Shown: positions 33,376 to 44,800 of the stretch, piece after piece
Position numbering within the stretch: the stretch's first letter is position 1
How the letters are laid out: each line of letters starts with the position of its first letter
The notes under the pieces: model-generated
The model's database searches: none
What the model saw: only the letters and a program-made list of their open reading frames with translations
Told to the model about the DNA's origin: nothing
Program-made: the position numbers and the translations under genes
Assembly: GCF_012726195.1 (NCBI RefSeq)
Contig: NZ_JAASAF010000002.1
Location: forward strand, 293,698-357,697
Source: Rhodococcus sp. HNM0563
GTDB taxonomy: Bacteria > Actinomycetota > Actinomycetes > Mycobacteriales > Mycobacteriaceae
DNA length: 64,000 nucleotides
Direction: 5' to 3'

Positions 33376-33583
33376 GAGCTCAGTGTGCGCGAAATCGAGG
33401 GGCGTGCCAAACGCCCTTACCGGACGTAACGGCAACACTCCTGTCACGAAACGGACACACCTCGTCGCTCACCTGGACTTTCTTCGGCAGCAATACAGCC
33501 CGGGCGAAATACAACATGTTTGCAACACCACACGGCGGTGTCCCACACCCGACACGCCCGGCGGCGTCCCCTACGATCGCCCA
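33376..33583. promoter_or_regulatory. Divergent gap upstream of the tyrosine phosphatase gene
   Basis: These 208 bp hold an 8-bp palindrome AACATGTT within an A+T-rich stretch near 33510-33525 and an imperfect dyad ACACC/CGGTGT at about 33530-33545. No clear hexamers were assigned. No gene is supported here. Confidence 0.3.
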
Positions 33584-34102
33584 ATGCGGATCTTCTTTGT
33601 GTGCACCGGAAACGTTTGCCGCTCTCCCACCGCTGAACGCCTGACATCCGCATACGCGGCAGAGGCCGGCCGGGCCGATCTCACCGCGCACAGCGGTGGA
33701 ACCCGCGCAATGGTCGGGTACGGGATGGAACCCACGGCAGCGCTCGTGCTGCAGCAGCTCGGCGGAGACCCCGAGGGATTCACCGCCCAGCGCATCACAC
33801 CTGCGCTCGCGGAAGACTCCGACATGGTCATCACCATGAGCGAACGGCAGCGCAACAAGGTCGTCGAGGTAGCACCGCGCATGATGCGCGTGACGTTCAC
33901 GCTCAAGGAAGCGGCCCGTCTCATGGAGGCGAGCAACGCCACCACCGTCGCAGAATTGGCAGCGGCCCGGACTCAGCACAATGCTGAGCCCGGACCGGAA
34001 GACATCACCGATCCGATGGGCCAGGACGAGGAGACGTTCGTCGCGGTCGGTTCGGAGATTGCCGATCTGTTGCTACCCCTGCTTGCCCGAATCCGGGTCT
34101 GA
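33584..34102 (+). CDS. Low-molecular-weight protein tyrosine phosphatase (Wzb/PtpA-like)
   Basis: A 172-residue phosphatase. The P-loop CTGNVCRS (residues 7-14, the CX5R motif plus S) follows the first strand MRIFFV, and the general-acid aspartate region reads EDITDPMGQDEETF near residue 143. In polysaccharide loci such enzymes dephosphorylate the partner tyrosine kinase so that export can cycle. The ATG at 33584 has almost no ribosome-binding site, so a leaderless mRNA is possible. Its last 30 bp overlap the end of the autokinase gene on the other strand. Confidence 0.92.
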   Translation: MRIFFVCTGNVCRSPTAERLTSAYAAEAGRADLTAHSGGTRAMVGYGMEPTAALVLQQLGGDPEGFTAQRITPALAEDSDMVITMSERQRNKVVEVAPRMMRVTFTLKEAARLMEASNATTVAELAAARTQHNAEPGPEDITDPMGQDEETFVAVGSEIADLLLPLLARIRV

Positions 34103-35842
34103 TTCGTCGACCGGGCGTCGCGCTGCTTGGATCACCGGCCGCGACGCCTGGTGCTCGGCCGCATGACCGTTGGTCGGTCGCACCGCCGAGTACGCCTGCG
34201 GCGGGTACTGCTCGTCGCTGTGACGTGCCGGCGCCTGTGGGAACTCGGATACCCGCCACGAGTCGTTGCCGTGGCCGTTGCTGCGCGGATGGTCACCACC
34301 GGTGCCATACGGCATCGCCTGCGTCGCGTCGGGCGTCGCATGCTGACCCGAATCGGACCCTTCCTGGTGCTGCGGGACTGCACGGCGCGGGGACTGCTCA
34401 CTCTGACGCTGTGGAACGGGCGGATTCACAACCCGCTGCGCCGCGACCGGTGCCGCCGTCGTCGTCGCACTGACGTCGGCCGGTTTGTCGGTCTCGTAGT
34501 AGTACCGGTACTCGTACGAGCCGCCGCGGCCCTTCGCCGGGGTCATGTTGAGGATCGTGCCGAGCACGGTCGCGTTGACCGCACGCAGGTTCCCGACCGC
34601 CCGGGAGAGCTGTTCCTTGGTGGTCTTGCCGTGGCGCGCGATGAGCAGAGCGCCGTCGGTGATGGTGCTGAGCACAGCGGCATCGGTGACGGGCAGCAGC
34701 GGCGGCGCGTCGATGATGACGTAATCGAACCGCGACCGCAGGTCTTCGAGCACATCGCGGGCGTGGTCGGAGCCCAGCAGTTCGGACGGGTTCGGCGGCA
34801 ACGCGCCCGCGCCGAGCACCCACAGACCGTCGTACTTGGTGGTCTGCATGACGTCGGCGATCGAGGCCTGGTTCGCGAGCACCGTCGACAGACCAGCGCC
34901 GCTCATCACGCCGAGGTACTTCGACACGCGGGGACGACGCAGGTCGCCCTCGACCAGTGCGACGGTGTGCCCGGCCTCGGTGAGCACCAGCGCAAGGTTG
35001 ATCGCGGTGGTCGTCTTGCCTTCGGTGGGCAGGGCGCTGGTGACCACGATCGAGCGCGGCGGGTGGTCCACTTCGAGGAACTGCAGGTTGGTGCGCATCT
35101 CCCGGTAGGCCTCGGCGTCGCCGCTGTTGGCGTCGACGAACGAGATGGGAGGCGTGTCCTGCCGCGCCTTGTCCATCGGGATCACACCGACCACACCGGC
35201 TCCGGCGATCTCCTCGATGGCTTCGCGATCCTTGACGGTGTTGTCGAGGCGGTCGCGCAGCACCGCGAGGGCGATACCGAGCAGCACACCGACGGCCAGG
35301 CCGAGCGCGACGTTGCGCATGGTCTTGGGCGTCACCGGCGCAGCCGGGGTCGCAGCGTGGGTTTCCACCACGACACGCGCCGTGGGCGGGCCACCGTTCT
35401 CGGGGGTTTCGAGTTCCCGGACCATGGTGACGAACTCGTCGGACATCGCGTTGGCGATGTCGCGAGCCCGCTCGGGCGACGGGTCGGTCACGGCCATGTC
35501 GATCAGAACGGTGTCGGGTGCCGACGCCGCGGTGACCTTCGAGGCCAGCTCGTTGGGTGTCATGTCGGTGAATCCGAGCGTGTCGATGGTGCGCTCGGCG
35601 AGGTTCGTGCCCGTCAGCAGCTTGGTGTACGACGCGACTCGCTGCTGCGAGAACAGGTTGCCCTGGTAGATCTCCTGCACGGATCCGCCCGACGACGTCG
35701 ACACGAACATCCGCGTCTTCGCTTCGTACTGCGGAGTGGTGAGCAGTGACGCACCGAGCGCGGCGAGGACCGCGACGACCGTCGTCACGGCGACGATCTT
35801 CCACCTCGCCTGCAGAATTCGCAGGTAATCGTGTACTTCCAT
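34073..35842 (-). CDS. Polysaccharide co-polymerase / tyrosine autokinase (Wzc-like)
   Basis: A 589-residue membrane kinase. It has a Wzz-type N-terminus (MEVHDYLRILQARWKIVAVT, helix 1 about 16-36), a periplasmic part of about 130 residues, and helix 2 (RNVALGLAVGVLLGIALAVL, about 175-195). The cytosolic BY-kinase domain has Walker A SALPTEGKTTTAINLA, Walker A' VALVEGDLRRP and Walker B YVIIDAPPLLPVTDAA. The tyrosine cluster YEYRYYYE (about 445) is followed by a 140-residue Gln/Pro/His-rich tail, longer than usual. The kinase controls chain length and export of surface polysaccharide. Its ATG overlaps the NRPS stop by one base (TGATG), and a GAGGGAGA site lies inside the NRPS gene. Confidence 0.93.
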   Translation of the reverse strand: MEVHDYLRILQARWKIVAVTTVVAVLAALGASLLTTPQYEAKTRMFVSTSSGGSVQEIYQGNLFSQQRVASYTKLLTGTNLAERTIDTLGFTDMTPNELASKVTAASAPDTVLIDMAVTDPSPERARDIANAMSDEFVTMVRELETPENGGPPTARVVVETHAATPAAPVTPKTMRNVALGLAVGVLLGIALAVLRDRLDNTVKDREAIEEIAGAGVVGVIPMDKARQDTPPISFVDANSGDAEAYREMRTNLQFLEVDHPPRSIVVTSALPTEGKTTTAINLALVLTEAGHTVALVEGDLRRPRVSKYLGVMSGAGLSTVLANQASIADVMQTTKYDGLWVLGAGALPPNPSELLGSDHARDVLEDLRSRFDYVIIDAPPLLPVTDAAVLSTITDGALLIARHGKTTKEQLSRAVGNLRAVNATVLGTILNMTPAKGRGGSYEYRYYYETDKPADVSATTTAAPVAAQRVVNPPVPQRQSEQSPRRAVPQHQEGSDSGQHATPDATQAMPYGTGGDHPRSNGHGNDSWRVSEFPQAPARHSDEQYPPQAYSAVRPTNGHAAEHQASRPVIQAARRPVDESDPDSGKQG

Positions 35843-38800
35843 CAGGGCGTCTCCCTCGTTGCGGTTACTGCGCACCCAGCGGGCACGGTGGGACGGTCGT
35901 CACGGTCTGCCAGCGCACTGGCAAGGGCCGGGCCGATCGAACGGACTGCATCCGAACCGGTCAACTCCGAGTGCGTGTACGGCACAGGGTGTTCGACGAC
36001 GAGACCGCGCACATATCGCTGCCAGGTCGCAGCGAGCTCTGGGTGCCGGTCGAGATCGGGGGTGGCGACGAACAAGTCGATGTCGCCTTCGTAGGTACGT
36101 GGTGTGTGGCGCAGCGCGGCGGCTTCGACGGCTTCGGCTGCCGCGTCGACCCGACGGAGCACGTCGCCCGCGAGGTCGTCGGGCAGCGACGCGGTGTCGA
36201 CGGCGGTGTCCCGCTCGGGGGTGTCGCCGAGCGGAAGGGTTTCCGGTGTCAGGGTGTCGAGCAGTGCAAGCACCCCCACGTGGTCGCCGCTTTCCCGTAG
36301 CTGCACAGCGATTTCGTGAGCGATGGTGCCGCCGACCGACCATCCGAGCAGGTGATAGGGACCATCGGGCTGTACTTTACGGATGGCGTCGACATACCGC
36401 GCGGCGAATTCCGGAATGCTGTGCGCCATGTCCCCCGATCCGGTGGCCTGCACCCCGTAGAGGGTGCGGCCGTCCAGGTACTCGCCGAGTCCGCGGTAGG
36501 TCCACGAGAGCCCACTGATGGGGTGAATGCAGAACAGCGGCGGACGGGCGTCGCCCGCGGCGAGTTCGACGATCGTCGCGAACGGGTCGGGTACGTCGCC
36601 GCCGCGCTCGATGAGCCGGGCCAGCTCGTCGACTGTCGTTGCAGTGAAGAGCCATTCGAGTGGAATGTCCCGATCGAGTGCGGTGCGCAGATCACCGGCC
36701 AGCGCGACGGCGGTGATGGAACTTCCACCGAGATCGAAGAACCCTCGGTCCGCCGAGACGCTTTCGACGGGCACGTCGAGATGCCGCGCGAAGAGTGCGG
36801 CGACGGTCTGCGCGACCGGCCCCACCGGTGCCACGAACTCGGTCGCGGCTGCGTCGGGGCTCGGCAGTGCCGCGCGGTCGATCTTGCCCGACGACGTGAG
36901 CGGCATGGCGTCGACGAGGGTGATGGTTGCGGGCCGCAGGTGGCGTGGGAGGTGGGCGGCGACGCGTCGCCGCAGGCTTTCGCTCGTCGCGGTGCCCTGC
37001 ACGTAGGAGGCGAGGGCGACTTCGCCTGCGATCGGGACGGTGACGGCAGCGTCGACCTGCGGGTCGGCGAGGAGCACGGCGTCGACCTCGGCGGGTTCGA
37101 CGCGGATGCCGTGGATCTGCACCTGGTCGTCGGCCCGGCCCATGTGTTCCAGTTCGCCGCGGACGATCCGCACGAGATCACCCGTGCGATACAACCGCCC
37201 GCCGGGCGCGCCGTACGGATCGGCCACGAATCGTGTTGCGGTATCGGCACTTCGGTTTCGGTATCCTCGCGCGAGGCCGTTGCCGCTCACGTACAGCTCG
37301 CCGACCGCGCCGGCGGGCACCGGGTGCAGCCGCGCATCGAGGACGTGCGCGGTCGCACCCGCGACCGGGACTCCGATGCCGGGCTTCTCACCGCCGCGCA
37401 GCGGTCCACTCACCGACACGCCGACGGTCAGTTCGGTGGGACCGTATCCGTTGAACAGCCGGTGCCCCGACCACTTCCCGGCGAGCGACGCGGGCAGCGA
37501 TTCCCCCGCAGCGACCAGGGTCAGCCGTTTCACTTCCGGCGACAGGGTCGCGAGCACGGTGGGCGTGAGGTTGGCGTGAGTGATGCGCTGTTCGACGATC
37601 AACTGCTGCAACGGTTCCCCGGCGAAGGTGTGCTCGGGCGCTGTCACCAGCGTGCCCCCGTGCGCGTGCGCGGTGAGCAGTTCGAACACCGCGGCGTCGA
37701 AGGTGTGCGACGCCGCCTGCAGCACCCGCACGCCGGGCGCGGCGCCGAGACGTTCGCGCTGCAGGTCGACGAGGGCGGTCAGTCCGCGGTGCGTCACTTC
37801 GACGCCCTTCGGGGTGCCCGTCGTCCCGGAGGTGTAGATGACGTAGGCGACGTCGTCGACGCGCACGATCGGTGACGCGGGCACCAGCACGTCGTCGCGG
37901 TCGGCGGTGAGGTCGAGCCAGGTCAGATTGCCGGGTCCGTGCTCGCCGACGGTGAGTCCGAGGACGGCGCCGCTGTCGCGCAGGATCGCGTCGATGCGTG
38001 CGGCGGGCTGCGCCGGATCCACCGAGACCCACGCGGCACCGCTCTTGGCGACCGCCCACACCGCGAGCGGCCAATGCTGATCGCGCGGCGACGAAATCGC
38101 GACGACGTCGCCGGGGCCCACGCCGCGTCGCGCGAGGTCGGCGGCGATCTCGTCGGCGCGGGCGGAGAGGCCCGAGTACGTCCACACCACGTCTCCGCCC
38201 TGCACGGCAATCGCGCCGGGGTGCTCGGCGGCGGTGTCGTCGAGCAGGTCGACGAGGGTGCGCATCTCGACGGCGGGTGACGACAACGGTGCGGGTGCGG
38301 GGACGTCGAGGTCGCCGACGGGCACCTCCGGACGCTCGACGGCATCGGCGAGCAGCGACACGTAGTCCGCGAGCAGAGACTCTGCGGTGGCGGTATCGAA
38401 GAGGTCGACGGCGTGCACGAGACGCAGGTCGATGCCGTCGCGATGCCCGCGCTCGACGACCTCGAGCACCAGGTCGAACTGCGCGGGCGGCGCACCGGCC
38501 TCGGCCTCGGTGATCTGCAGTCCGGGCAGCTGCGGCAGCGACTCACCGACCACGCCGCGGTGGGTGAGCAGCACCTGGAACAGCGGGTGGTAGGCCCGTT
38601 CGCGGGTCGGCGCGACCTTCGCGACCACTTCTTCGAACGGCACGTCGGCGTGGGCGAACCCGCCGAGGTCCACGGATCGCACCTCGCTCAGCAGGGCGTC
38701 GAAGGACTGGGCGGGGTCGACGACGGTACGCAGGGGCACGGTGCCGACGAACATGCCGACGAGACGCTCGAGCCGGCGGTCGCCGCGACCGGCCACGACG

Positions 38801-41800
38801 GTGCCGACGGTGATGTCGTCGCGTCCGCTGCGGCGCGCGAGCAGCGCGACGAGCACAGCGTGGGCCAGCATGAACACCGTCACGTCGTGGCTGCGTGCGC
38901 TCTCGCGCAACCGCTGGTGAAGCTCGGCACCCAGGCGCACGACGGTCTGCTCGCCGCGGTGCGTCGGACGCGGGGGCCGCGGCCGGTCGGTGGGTAGCGG
39001 TAGCGGGCTGTCGGGGACGCCGTCGAGAGTGGTTGCCCAGTAGTCGAGTTGCCGTGCGGCGAGCGCGCCCGGGTCGGCGGGATCGCCGAGCAGCTCACGT
39101 TGCCAGCGGGCGTAGTCGCCGTAGGTGACGGGCAGCTCCGCGAATCGGGGTGCCCCTCCCGCGAGGCGCGCGGTGTAGGCGCGCGACAGATCGTCGAGCA
39201 GCGGGCCGACCGAGCCGCCGTCGAACACGATGTGGTGTACCGCGGCAGCGAGGATCCAGCTGCCGGGTTCGACGTCGAGCAGGCGGATCCGCAGCGGCGC
39301 CTCGGTGACGAGATCGAACGGCGTCGTGACGGTCTCGGCGATCGCGGCGGCGACATCCGTGGGTGAGAGGTGTTCGAGCACAGGCGGATCGGTCAGGATC
39401 TGGCCGGTGTCGAGATGAGCGGTGCGCAGGGGCCGGTGGCGGTCGATCACGTCACCCACCGCCGCAGCCAACGCGTCGATGTCGAGGTCACCGGTGACCG
39501 AGAGGACGACCGGCACGACATACGCAGCGGTGTCGGGTTCGAGACGGTTCAGCAGCCACAGTCGTCGCTGCGCGGGAGCGAGCGGCGCGGGTTCGTCAGC
39601 GCTGGATCGTTGCAGCTGGGCCCGGGCATCGTCGGTCCGCTCGCCCCCGATGTCGTGGGCGAGTGCCGCGAGGGTCGGCGCGTGCAGCACCGCGCGCACG
39701 GGCACTTCCGTGCCGAACGCGTCGGTCAGGCGCGCGGCGAACCCGACGGCAGACAACGAATCGCCGCCCGCCGCGAAGAAGCTTCGGTGCGCGGACGGTC
39801 GGGTGCCGAGGACGTGTTCGGCGATCGTGACGACGAGCTCCTCGGCGTCGGTGAGCGGGCGATCGTCGATCACGACGTCGTCGAACGGTTGCGCGGCATC
39901 GAGCGCTTCGAGCGCCGCGACGTCGAGTTTGCCGTTGCCGGTCAGCGGTAGCGCGTCCACGACACGCACCCGGCCGGGCATACGCTGCGGCGGCACCACC
40001 AGCGACAGCGACGCGTGCACGTCATGCGCGGTCAGTTGGTGACCTGCGACGAACGCCACCAGCGTGCCGCCGAGCGCGAGGACCGCGGCGTGCCGCACGT
40101 CGGGCTGTGCGAGCAGCGACGCTTCGAGTTCGCCGGGTTCGATGCGCACGCCGCGCACCTTGAGTTGCCGGTCGGTGCGGCCGCGGTAGGCGAGTGAGTC
40201 GCCGGTGCGGTGCACGAGGTCGCCCGTGCGGTACATGCGGGTGCCGTCCGGCGCTGCGACGAAGCGCTCGGCTGTGAGCGCGGGCGCATCGAGGTAGCCG
40301 GCGGCCAATCCTTCACCGGCGAGGTAGAGCTCGCCGACGGCCCCGTCGGGCACCGGCTGCAGGCGGGCGTCGAGGATGTGGGCGACGGTGCCGGGCACCG
40401 GGCTGCCGATGCCCGCCGGTGCGTCGCCGGTGATCTCGACGAGGGTCGAGACGATCGTCGCTTCGCTGGGTCCGTAGGCATCGAGCATCGTGCGGCCGGT
40501 GGCCCACCGCGCGGCCAGAGCGGGTGCGAGCGATTCGCCGCCCGACGCGACCACGCGCAGGTCGGGCAGCCCATCGGGGTCGAGGGTGCCGAGCACTGTG
40601 GGTGTCGACAGGTAGTGGGTGATGTGCTCGTCGACGAGCAGGTGGTGCAGATCGGGTCCTGCATACACGTCCGGAGGCGCAACCACCAGCGTTGCCCCGG
40701 TGGTGTGTGCGAGCAATAGCTCGAGCAGCGCTGCGTCGAAGGCGGGTGAGTAGCCGTGCAGCACACGATCTCCGGGATTCACCCGGTAGCGGCGCCCGAT
40801 TTCGGCGGCGAGCGGCCCGAGTCCGCGGTGCGTCACCGCGACACGTTTCGGAGTGCCGGTGGAACCGGACGTCGCAACCACATAGGCGACGTCGGGCGGG
40901 CACTGCTCCCCCACACCCGCGGGTTCCATGCCGGCGGACGACGTGAACGCCGCACCAGTCTTGGTGACGGCCCACAGCATGCGGATGTAGGCGACGCTGC
41001 GGGGCAGGTCGATGTGCACTACCCGGCCCGGCCCGGCACCGGATGCGCGCAGGTCGGCTGCGAGGTCGTCGGATTGTTCGTCGAGTTCGCGGTAGGTGAG
41101 CGAGATGCCGTCGCCGCGCAGCGCTTCGCGGTCGGGATGCGCCGCGGCGGTGGCGCGCAGCAGTTCCGGCAGGGTGCGCGCCTGTGCAGGGGCACCGCCG
41201 GCGAGAGGTTCGGCCACCGGGGCGAACTCGGCTTCTCCCACCGCGGCGTCAGGTGCGGCGGTGAGTGCGCCCAGGATCGTCACGAATCGCTCGGTGAGTC
41301 GCGCGGCGGTGGGCTCGGCGAATCGGGAGGCGTCGAACAACAACGTCCCGGCATAGCCACCGGGCGACACAGCCAGCGAGAACTGCAGATCGAATTTCGG
41401 TGTGTCGTCGACGCTTTCCTGGGCTTCGAGCGTCAGCTCACCCACTTGCAGGGGCTCCACGCCGAAGTCCTGCACCGCCAGCGCCACCTGCGGGGTGCCG
41501 TGGATGTCGGCGACCACCTGCTCGAACGGCATGGCGGTGTGATCGAAGGCGGCGACGTCGAAGTCGCGTACCTGGGCGAGCAGACCGGCGAACGGCATAT
41601 CGGCCGAGACGCGCGCCCGCAGCACCAGGGTGTCGAGGAACGGGCCGACGAGGTCTTCGAGCTGCGCCCAGTGGCGTCCACCGGTGACGGCGGCGACCGC
41701 GACGTCGTCGTGCGCGCCGAGTCGGGCGAGCAGCACCGACAGCGTGGCGTGCAGCACCATGAATTCGGTGGCGCCGTGTTCATGAGCCAGCTCCGCGACA

Positions 41801-44800
41801 CGTTCGCGCACGTCGCTGGGGATTTCGAAGTCGACGCGTTGCGCGATGCTCTCGGCGCCGGTGTGGTCCGCGGGCAGTTCGCTGACGACGAGACCGTCGA
41901 GCGCGCGCCGCCAGTGTTCGGCATCGACTGCGGGCACACCGCGGTTCTGCTCCCACAGTGCGTAGTCGGCGTACTGCAGTGGCAGCGGCTCCCACTGCGG
42001 GGCCATCCCTGCGACCCGCGCGAGATAGGCGACGGTGAGATCACGCAGCAGTGGGCGCAGCGACGCGCCGTCGGCAATCGAGTGGTCGACGTCGAGATGC
42101 AGCAGGTGCAGGTTCTCCGCGACGGGTTCGAGCCGGCTCGACCACCGTCCCCGTCCGGTCACCACCTGCTGCACACCGTCGCCGTCGACGACGTAGTCGG
42201 TGCGCAGGATTTCGTGGCGTTGCGTCACGTCGTCGAGTGCTTCTTCGAGGGCCGACACGTCGAGAGGGCCGCGCAGCCGGACGGTGCTGTGCAGGCGGTA
42301 TGCCTCGGGTGCGAGGGTGCCCAGGCCCCATAGGCGACGCTGGGCGCGGCTGAGCGGGATGCGGTCGGGTCGCGGCGACACCGCGACCGGCCCGTCGTCA
42401 CGTGTGGGGCCATCTGCGTCGATCACCGCGGCGAGCGCGGCGACGGTCGGATGGGTGAACAGCGTCCGCAGCGACACGCTCACACCGGTCTCGTCGCGCA
42501 GACGTCCGACGAGGACGGTCGCGAGCAGCGAGTTGCCGCCGATGCCGAAGAAGTCGTCGCCGCGACCCACCGTGTCACGCTCGAGCAGATCGCTCAGGAT
42601 CCGTGCCACCGTGATCTCGGTGGGGGTCGCGGGCTCGGACGACTCCGGCGACGACAACGCGGGCAGCGCCGCGACGTCGAGCTTGCCGTGCGCGGTCAGG
42701 GGGATCGCCTCGAGCGGCACGATCACCGTGGGCACGAGATGCGCGGGCAGCACGCTGCGAAGGGCGCCGCGGATCTCGTCGACGTCGACTTCGGCGGGTG
42801 TGACGTACGAGGTGAGAATCCCGTTGCACGGCAATGTGACAGAACGGTCGACGCCGCTCAGAGCCGACAGCGCCGCGTCGATCTCGCCGGGTTCGATGCG
42901 CACCCCGCGCAGTTTGAACTGACTGTCGCTGCGGCCGTGGAATTCGAGGGTGCCGTCGCGGCGCCACCGCACGAGATCGCCGGTGCGGTAGCGGCGGGTG
43001 CCGTCCGGTGCGGCAATGAAGCGTTCGGCGGTGCGGGCCGGGGCTCCTCGGTAGCCGGTGGCGAGACGTCCGCCGCCCACATACAGTTCGCCGATCACGC
43101 CGACGGGCACCGGCTGCAGCCGGTCGTCGAGCACGACCACCGACGCCGCACGCACGGGCTTGCCGATCACGATGTCGTCGCCCGACTGCAGTGGCCGCGA
43201 GTTGGTGACGAACATGGTGGTTTCGGCGGGGCCGTAGCTGTTGATCAGGGTGCGTCCCGGCGACCAGCGGTCGACGAGCGCGGACGTGAGCCGGTCGCCG
43301 CCGAGCATGAGCACCCGCAGGCGCGGCAGGGCGCGCGGCGGCACGGTCGCGAGGGTGGACGGGGTCATCACCGCGTGGGTGATGGCGTCGCGGTCGAGGA
43401 GGTCGCCGAGGGCGGCGCCGCCGTAGCTGTCGGCGCCGGCCACGATCAGCGTCGCACCGGAGATCCCCGCGGTGAGGATTTCGAGCATCGCCGCGTCGAA
43501 GCTGGGCGCGGCCACGTGCAGTACCCGGTCGCCGGGCGTGGCAGCGAGATCCTGGGCGATGTCGTCGGCGAAGGCGCTCACACCACGCTGGGTGATGGTG
43601 ACGCCCTTGGGGTTTCCGGACGTGCCGGAGGTGAACACGTAGTACGCGGGCGAATCGGGCGCAGGCTCGAACACCGGGGTGGGGTCGTAGTCGGTGCCGT
43701 TGTCGACGGGTATCCACCTCACCGCGGTGGGCAGGGTGTCGCTCTCCCCCACTCCGACAGCGACACCGTCGAGCATCGCGGCGAGACGCGCGGTGGGCTG
43801 GGCGGGATCGACGAGCATCGGGGCTGCCCCGGCCCGGACTACGCCCCACACGGCGAGCACCGATTCCAGCGACCGCGGGTATGCGCACGCCACCGCATCG
43901 CCCGGTCGCACACCCTCGTCCTGCAGGCGTGCGGCGAGATCGTCGGCGTAGAAGACGAGTTCGGGGTAGGTGAGTTCACGGTCGCCGTCGCGCACGGCCA
44001 GGTTGTCGCCGCCGAAGTCGGCGCCCGCGGCGAGGCGCTGCCGCAGTGACCGGGTCGAGGCGGCGAAGCGTCCCGCCACGACGGGGGTCTGCCCGTCGAT
44101 GAGGTCGATGTCGCCGAGGCGGACGTGCGGGTCTCCGGCGGCGGCCCGCAGGATCGCGGTGTATCGGTCTGCGACAGCGGTGATGGTCGCCTCATCGTAC
44201 AAGTCTGTGCTGTAGAAGAATTCGATCTCGAGTCCGGTGTCGGTCGGGGTTGCGGTGACCTGCAGGTCGAGCTGCGTGTAGCGGGTGTCGATGGGCAGCA
44301 CCGAGACCTCGACGCCGGGCAGTTCGGCGGTACCGACGGTGGGCCGGCTCAGCGACAGCGACACCTGGAACAGCGGGTGACGCGCCGCGCTGCGCACGGG
44401 GTTGAGGTGTTCGACGAGCGTCTCGAACGGCGCATCGGGATGCATGTAGGCGGCGACGTCGCGGCCACGCACCTGCTCGAGGAACTCGGCGAACGTCGCA
44501 TCGGGGTTCACGTCGGTGCGCAGCACGTGGGTGCCGACGAACATGCCGACGAGGTCGTCGAGTTGCGGTTCACCACGGCCCGAGACGACGGTGCCGATGG
44601 GGATGTCGCGTCCGGCGCCGTGTCGTTGCAGCAGGGTCGCGAGTGCGGCGTGCAGCACCATGAACAGCGTCGCGTGTCCGGTGCGGGCGAGATCGTGCAG
44701 GCCGTCTACCAGATCGGCGTCGAGCGACACGACATGCGCGGCGCCGCGCCCGGTGGGTTCGGAAGGGCGCGGCCGGTCACCGGGCAGGGTCGTTTCGTCG

